Below are positions 52,885 to 56,192 of a DNA stretch of 56,192 nucleotides, piece by piece (the stretch's first letter is position 1; each line of letters begins with the position of its first letter). Where the stretch lies: the NCBI GenBank assembly GCA_009840445.1, contig VXNS01000016.1:1-56192 (forward strand), given 5' to 3'. The notes beneath the pieces were generated by a model. The model was not told the DNA's origin and made no database searches. It saw only the letters and a program-made list of their open reading frames with translations. The translations under genes and the position numbers were made by a program. Origin of the DNA: Synechococcus sp. SB0662_bin_14 (GTDB lineage Bacteria; Cyanobacteriota; Cyanobacteriia; PCC-6307; Cyanobiaceae).

Positions 52885-52983
52885 TCCCGCGCCTACCTCA
52901 ACGACAACCTGGAAGCCGCCGCTGCCATCGCCGCGGCAACCGCAAGACTGGATGAAGGCGCCTACAGCAGAAACCGGCTCGTC
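52874..52983 (+). pseudogene. Remnant of HEPN-domain toxin
   Basis: ATG 52874 gives MLRNP, after which the frame must shift by one base near 52886 to read RAYLNDNLEAAAAIAAATARLDEGAY, which resembles the first helix of HEPN/DUF86 proteins (LRDPRAYLEDIxEAxxxI). No RxxxxH catalytic motif or later helix can be found before the MidA gene. The 11-base overlap with MNT is the normal MNT-HEPN arrangement. Confidence 0.6.
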
Positions 52984-53002
52984 CCCATCAGGAAACGTGT
53001 TG

Positions 53003-54235
53003 ATGCCAGCGAGATCATCCCCCAAGCAACAACTTGCTCCTCACCAACAGCCCTGCCCGCTCTGGCTGCAGCGGCGCCTTCAGGCGGCTGGCGGGGCTGT
53101 GCCTTTCTCCACCTATATGGAATGGGTGCTCCAGGATCCGCAGCACGGCTACTACGGCCATGGTCGTGTGGCATTCGGGAGGAAGGGGGATTTTGTGACG
53201 GCCGCCAGCCTTGGCCCCACCCTGGCCACTTTGTTGTTGCCCCAGGTGCTCCAGTGTCTTGACGCCCTGGCCGGCACATCAGAGGCCCTCAGCCTGGTGG
53301 AGTGGGGACCGGGGGATGGTGGGCTGAGCCGTGATCTGGGCATTCTCCTGGCGCAGGCGCGCCCCCAGTGGCGGCAACGGTTGCAGTTGGTGCTGGTGGA
53401 AGCCAGCCCCGCTCTCCGTCAGCGCCAGACTCAGCAACTACAGCGTCAGCCCTTGACTTGGCGCCATGTCCACCCTGCCGAACTGGCTGCCGCCCCCGTC
53501 ACCGGTCTGCTGTTGGCCAACGAGTTGTTGGATGCCTTGCCGGTGGAGCGCTTGACCCGGGGGGAGGACGGCTGGCGCTGGCAATGGGTGCATTGCCGCC
53601 AGGGGCGCCTGGGCTGGTGTCCGGGACCACCGCTGCCTGCCGAGATTCCGGCCCTGTTGGCGGCCGTGGGCATTCATTTGGCTGGAGACGCCTTCCCCCT
53701 GGGCTGGAGCAGTGAGTTGGCCCTGGCTCAGCGCCCCTGGTGCCGTGCAGCAGCAGCGGCGCTGCAGCGGGGCTGGCTGTGGTGTCTGGATTACGGCCAC
53801 AACGCCCGGCGCTACTACAGCCCCCAGCGGCCGGACGGCACCTTGATGGCCTATGCCCAGCAGCAGGCCGTGGGCAATCCCTTCCTCCAGCCGGGCCGGA
53901 TGGACCTCACCGCCCACGTCTGCACCGATCTGCTGCGCTACTGGGCCGAAGGGGCGGGCTGGACATGGTGTGGCGAGGTGAGCCAGGGCCAAGGTCTGCT
54001 GGCTCTGGGCCTGGCCCGGCAACTGAGCCGTCTGGGGGAGGCGGACGGTCCTCCGTTGGCCCAGCGGCTCGCCCAGCGGGAGGCGTTGCTGCGGCTGGTG
54101 GATCCCGCCGGGCTGGGGGGCTTCCGCTGGTTGTTCTTTCACCGGGGCTGCCCGACGCCAGTCCCTGGGAACCTGCTGGCCCTGAAGGAGTCGCCAGGGA
54201 GAGAGGATGGAGACTACACCTGTTTTGCAGGCTAA
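53003..54235 (+). CDS. MidA/NDUFAF7-family SAM-dependent methyltransferase
   Basis: A 410-residue protein of the COG1565 group (SAM-dependent protein arginine methyltransferase in the mitochondrial homologue, needed for complex I assembly). It has FSTYMEWVLQDPQHGYYG and GDFVTAASLGPTLATLL, then motif I LVEWGPGDGGLSRDLG, LLLANELLDALPVERL and LWCLDYGHNARRYYSP. In cyanobacteria it might act on the NDH-1 complex, by analogy only. The start is ATG 53003 with GTG 52997 as alternative; codons further upstream are the broken HEPN region. Confidence 0.88.
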   Translation: MPARSSPKQQLAPHQQPCPLWLQRRLQAAGGAVPFSTYMEWVLQDPQHGYYGHGRVAFGRKGDFVTAASLGPTLATLLLPQVLQCLDALAGTSEALSLVEWGPGDGGLSRDLGILLAQARPQWRQRLQLVLVEASPALRQRQTQQLQRQPLTWRHVHPAELAAAPVTGLLLANELLDALPVERLTRGEDGWRWQWVHCRQGRLGWCPGPPLPAEIPALLAAVGIHLAGDAFPLGWSSELALAQRPWCRAAAAALQRGWLWCLDYGHNARRYYSPQRPDGTLMAYAQQQAVGNPFLQPGRMDLTAHVCTDLLRYWAEGAGWTWCGEVSQGQGLLALGLARQLSRLGEADGPPLAQRLAQREALLRLVDPAGLGGFRWLFFHRGCPTPVPGNLLALKESPGREDGDYTCFAG

Positions 54236-54462
54236 CCAAGAGAATTTTTGACCAAATGCCAAATTTCGGATAGGCCCGCCCCTGAAGCGAAGGCAAGGGC
54301 AATAAGCACGACAAGACCAGTTGTCATGGGATTGAGTCCCAAGACGGCCAAGCCAGGCAGACCGCCAATTGCCGCTAAAAGAGCAGCAATCTCAGCGGCT
54401 GACAAATTGCTCATGCCAAGCGGCAGTAACAGAGCCGTGATCTCACCAACAGGCAATTTCAC
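54232..54462 (-). CDS. Small hydrophobic membrane protein, lower GC
   Basis: A 76-residue frame from GTG 54462. Two hydrophobic helices (about 21-45 and 45-63) with many Ala/Leu/Gly and a short C-terminal HLVKNSLG. GC content of this stretch is clearly lower than that of midA or the radical SAM gene on either side, which suggests foreign DNA. An internal ATG (MSNLSAAEIAALL, residue 17) could be the start. No family recognised. It overlaps the midA stop by 4 bases in convergent orientation. Confidence 0.45.
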   Translation of the reverse strand: MKLPVGEITALLLPLGMSNLSAAEIAALLAAIGGLPGLAVLGLNPMTTGLVVLIALAFASGAGLSEIWHLVKNSLG

Positions 54463-54656
54463 TCCGACTAAATCAAGAAATCAACCAGACGCCAGATGGG
54501 AAAGGACATTAGCAGGGCCACAAACAGGGGGAGTGGATGTATCATCTCGATGAGAGTGGATGGGGAGGGTGACGAAGGCAGCGCAGAGAACCATTGGCGC
54601 CTTTTTGTCGCTGGCCAGGCAAGCTACCACGGCGTACGGATCCAAGGGGCCTCCCG

Positions 54657-56030
54657 TCACGCTCCCAGGCAGGCGGTCACCAGGCCTTGGGCATCAGCGA
54701 CGGGGAGAATCGGCACCCCCAGCCTGGCGGCCACTTGGTCCACCGTCAGGTCATCCAGGAACAGGGGAGAGCCATGGCGGAGCATGACGCTGGGCAACAA
54801 CAGTTGATCCCCCAGATCCCGACCCGCCAGCCCGTCAATCAAGTCTGCCCCCGTCAGGAGACCGGTGACCACCAGCTCCTGGCCCCAGTAGGGACTGGGC
54901 AGGGCATGGAGCAGCAGTTCCAGACCCTGGACGCCCTGGAGACGCTCAACCACCGATACCAATGCCGGCCCCACCAGGCCGCCCACCACCCAACTACAAC
55001 GGCGGGGCGCCGGGAGGGCTGGGGGGAGTTGGGCTGTGGCCTGGTCCAACGCCTCCAGGAAGGCGCGAATACTGCCCACCCCGTTGGCCTGCTGGGGCCA
55101 ATCTTCATAGGTGGAGCGGGGCGGCAGGGGCTGGGCAGCCATGAGGTACCACTCATCCGCCAGCCAGGCGAAGCGGCTCCCCACTTGGGGGATGAACTCC
55201 CCTTGCAGGGCCTCCACCTGGGCAACGACCTGGCGGGCCAGAGGGGGGGTCACCGGCGTCAGGTCCATAGCGGCGGCAGGACGGAACCGGGTCAGGCCCA
55301 CCGGCACCACGGCGGTGGAAAGCACCGTTGGCCAGGGTCCAGCGCCCCAGCGGGCCAGATCCCGTAAGGTGCGTTGCAACTGACGACCGTCATTGAGGCC
55401 GGGACACACCACCACCTGGGCATGAATCTGCAGGCGGCGCTGGGCAAACCACTCCAACTGCTGAAGCAGTGAACCCGCCCGCTTGTTGCGCAACAGACGG
55501 CAGCGTAGATCCGGGTCTGTGGCATGGACAGAGACATACAGCGGTGAGAGGCGCTGGGTTTCAATGCGTTGCCAGTCAGCTGGGGTCAGGTTGGTGAGGG
55601 TGAGATAGGAGCCGTAGAGGAAGCTGAGGCGATAATCATCATCCTTGAGATATAAGGTGGAGCGCTTCCCTGCTGGTTGTTGATCAATAAAACAAAACGG
55701 ACAGCGGTTATTGCATTGCCGCAAACCGTCAAACAAAGCTTCACTGAATTCCAAACCCAAATCCGCATCCATATCTTTCTCAAACGCCACGCAATGGTGT
55801 TGTCCGGCTGGATCCACCACTTCAAGCGTCAACTCCTCTTCACCAATCAAAACGCGATAATCAATCAAGTCCCGGGGGGCCACACCGTTGATCCGCACAA
55901 TTTTGTCACCGGGTTGAACGCCAAGCTCCTCGGCAATGCTGCCGGCTTCCACCATGGTCACCACAGCCGGCTGCGGTGCGGTGGCTCCGGCACCGTCCAG
56001 AACAGGGTTTGGTCGTGGTTCTCGCCACAT
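54657..56030 (-). CDS. PDZ-like radical SAM protein (TIGR03279/DUF512 family)
   Basis: A protein of about 457 residues found across cyanobacteria. An N-terminal PDZ-like segment (VEAGSIAEELGVQPGDKIVRINGVAPRDLIDYRV) is followed by a radical SAM core with the cluster cysteines in CNNRCPFCFI and a C-terminal DUF512 domain with the family-typical GxxxxxxLxP pattern near the end (RLGVPILPV). The family has been named a putative FeS-containing cyanobacterial oxidoreductase; the substrate is unknown. The start is ATG 56030 (MWREPRPN); ATG 56069 also lies in frame. Confidence 0.88.
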   Translation of the reverse strand: MWREPRPNPVLDGAGATAPQPAVVTMVEAGSIAEELGVQPGDKIVRINGVAPRDLIDYRVLIGEEELTLEVVDPAGQHHCVAFEKDMDADLGLEFSEALFDGLRQCNNRCPFCFIDQQPAGKRSTLYLKDDDYRLSFLYGSYLTLTNLTPADWQRIETQRLSPLYVSVHATDPDLRCRLLRNKRAGSLLQQLEWFAQRRLQIHAQVVVCPGLNDGRQLQRTLRDLARWGAGPWPTVLSTAVVPVGLTRFRPAAAMDLTPVTPPLARQVVAQVEALQGEFIPQVGSRFAWLADEWYLMAAQPLPPRSTYEDWPQQANGVGSIRAFLEALDQATAQLPPALPAPRRCSWVVGGLVGPALVSVVERLQGVQGLELLLHALPSPYWGQELVVTGLLTGADLIDGLAGRDLGDQLLLPSVMLRHGSPLFLDDLTVDQVAARLGVPILPVADAQGLVTACLGA

Positions 56031-56106
56031 GGAGCGGGGCCTGCCATGGCGGCAGGGGGTGGTGTGCAACCGTCAAAGCTTAGGCACGAGGCTTAGGTAC
56101 CTGAAG

Positions 56107-56125
56107 GAAAAGCCAATTAAGGCCT
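56107..56125 (-). terminator. Small hairpin after probable porin gene
   Basis: On the minus strand, AGGCC-TTAATT-GGCTT (one G-U pair) followed by TT begins at the last bases of the porin stop codon. A weak intrinsic terminator candidate. Confidence 0.35.
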
Positions 56126-56192
56126 CAGAAGAGCAGAGAGAAGCGAAGTCCGAGGGAGTGATCCACGGCAGCATCTGTGGAGGAGGTTTCCT
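56125..56192 (-). CDS. C-terminal end of probable outer-membrane porin (partial)
   Basis: Only the last 22 codons are inside the window. They read ETSSTDAAVDHSLGLRFSLLF and stop. A final Phe preceded by alternating hydrophobic residues (LGLRFSLLF) is the signature of the last beta-strand of outer-membrane barrels. It would fit the cyanobacterial SomA/OprB-type porins; the rest must be read beyond the edge. Confidence 0.5.
   Translation of the reverse strand, partial: ETSSTDAAVDHSLGLRFSLLF

Overview
The window reads as a chromosome segment of a marine picocyanobacterium of the Synechococcus/Prochlorococcus group. The evidence is direct: psbB (CP47), psbT, psbM, psb28, psb30 and psb32 for photosystem II, psaM for photosystem I, light-dependent protochlorophyllide reductase, a GUN4-domain protein, nickel superoxide dismutase with its SodX protease, and several cyanobacteria-only hypothetical families. 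Most of the DNA is GC-rich and tightly packed. The number of broken genes would fit a host-associated lineage such as Candidatus Synechococcus spongiarum, but that is inference; no marker here fixes the species.

Region 1 (1-6183) is a zinc-homeostasis locus: znuA-znuC-znuB on the minus strand, then a WD40 protein and a COG0523 (CobW-type) GTPase, with a divergent Fur-family regulator best read as Zur and an FAD enzyme behind it. Two Zur-type palindromes sit at the znuA start and between cobW and zur. Region 2 (6268-18607) is mostly housekeeping: pheS, nadK, psb30, two half-size UPF0016 transporters, an RNase-II-like protein that has lost its catalytic residues, ArsS-type radical SAM, a GH57 glucan enzyme, leuA, a lipoate ligase, a short PhoU-like protein, psaM and por.

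Region 3 (about 18650-25041) is a mosaic of lower-GC DNA. It holds a decayed Phd/VapC toxin-antitoxin pair, a frameshifted and truncated type III Mod methyltransferase, the native bioD-fumC pair, and a type ISP-like methyltransferase that lacks its nuclease/helicase front. Region 4 (25038-38105) returns to conserved genes: a lumenal pentapeptide protein, YraN, rsmA, ispE, pdhB, secD-secF, a PerM permease, psb28, tRNA 2-selenouridine synthase, GUN4 and a methyltransferase.

Region 5 (38016-48252) has a cytochrome P450, sodN-sodX convergent with psbM, a 2Fe-2S ferredoxin, psbB-psbT with a terminator, ribosomal protein S1 split by an in-frame TAA, a HAD phosphatase, metK and an FGGY sugar kinase. 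Region 6 (48349-56192) has a ComF-like phosphoribosyltransferase, tRNA-Phe, an EamA transporter, an M16 peptidase homologue without its zinc motif, psb32, an MNT nucleotidyltransferase with a broken HEPN partner, a MidA-family methyltransferase, a radical SAM/PDZ protein and the C-terminal end of a probable porin.

The items most worth a second look are the Zur circuit with its two unexplained members, the catalytically dead RNB protein, the interrupted S1 gene, and the decaying defence and toxin-antitoxin genes.
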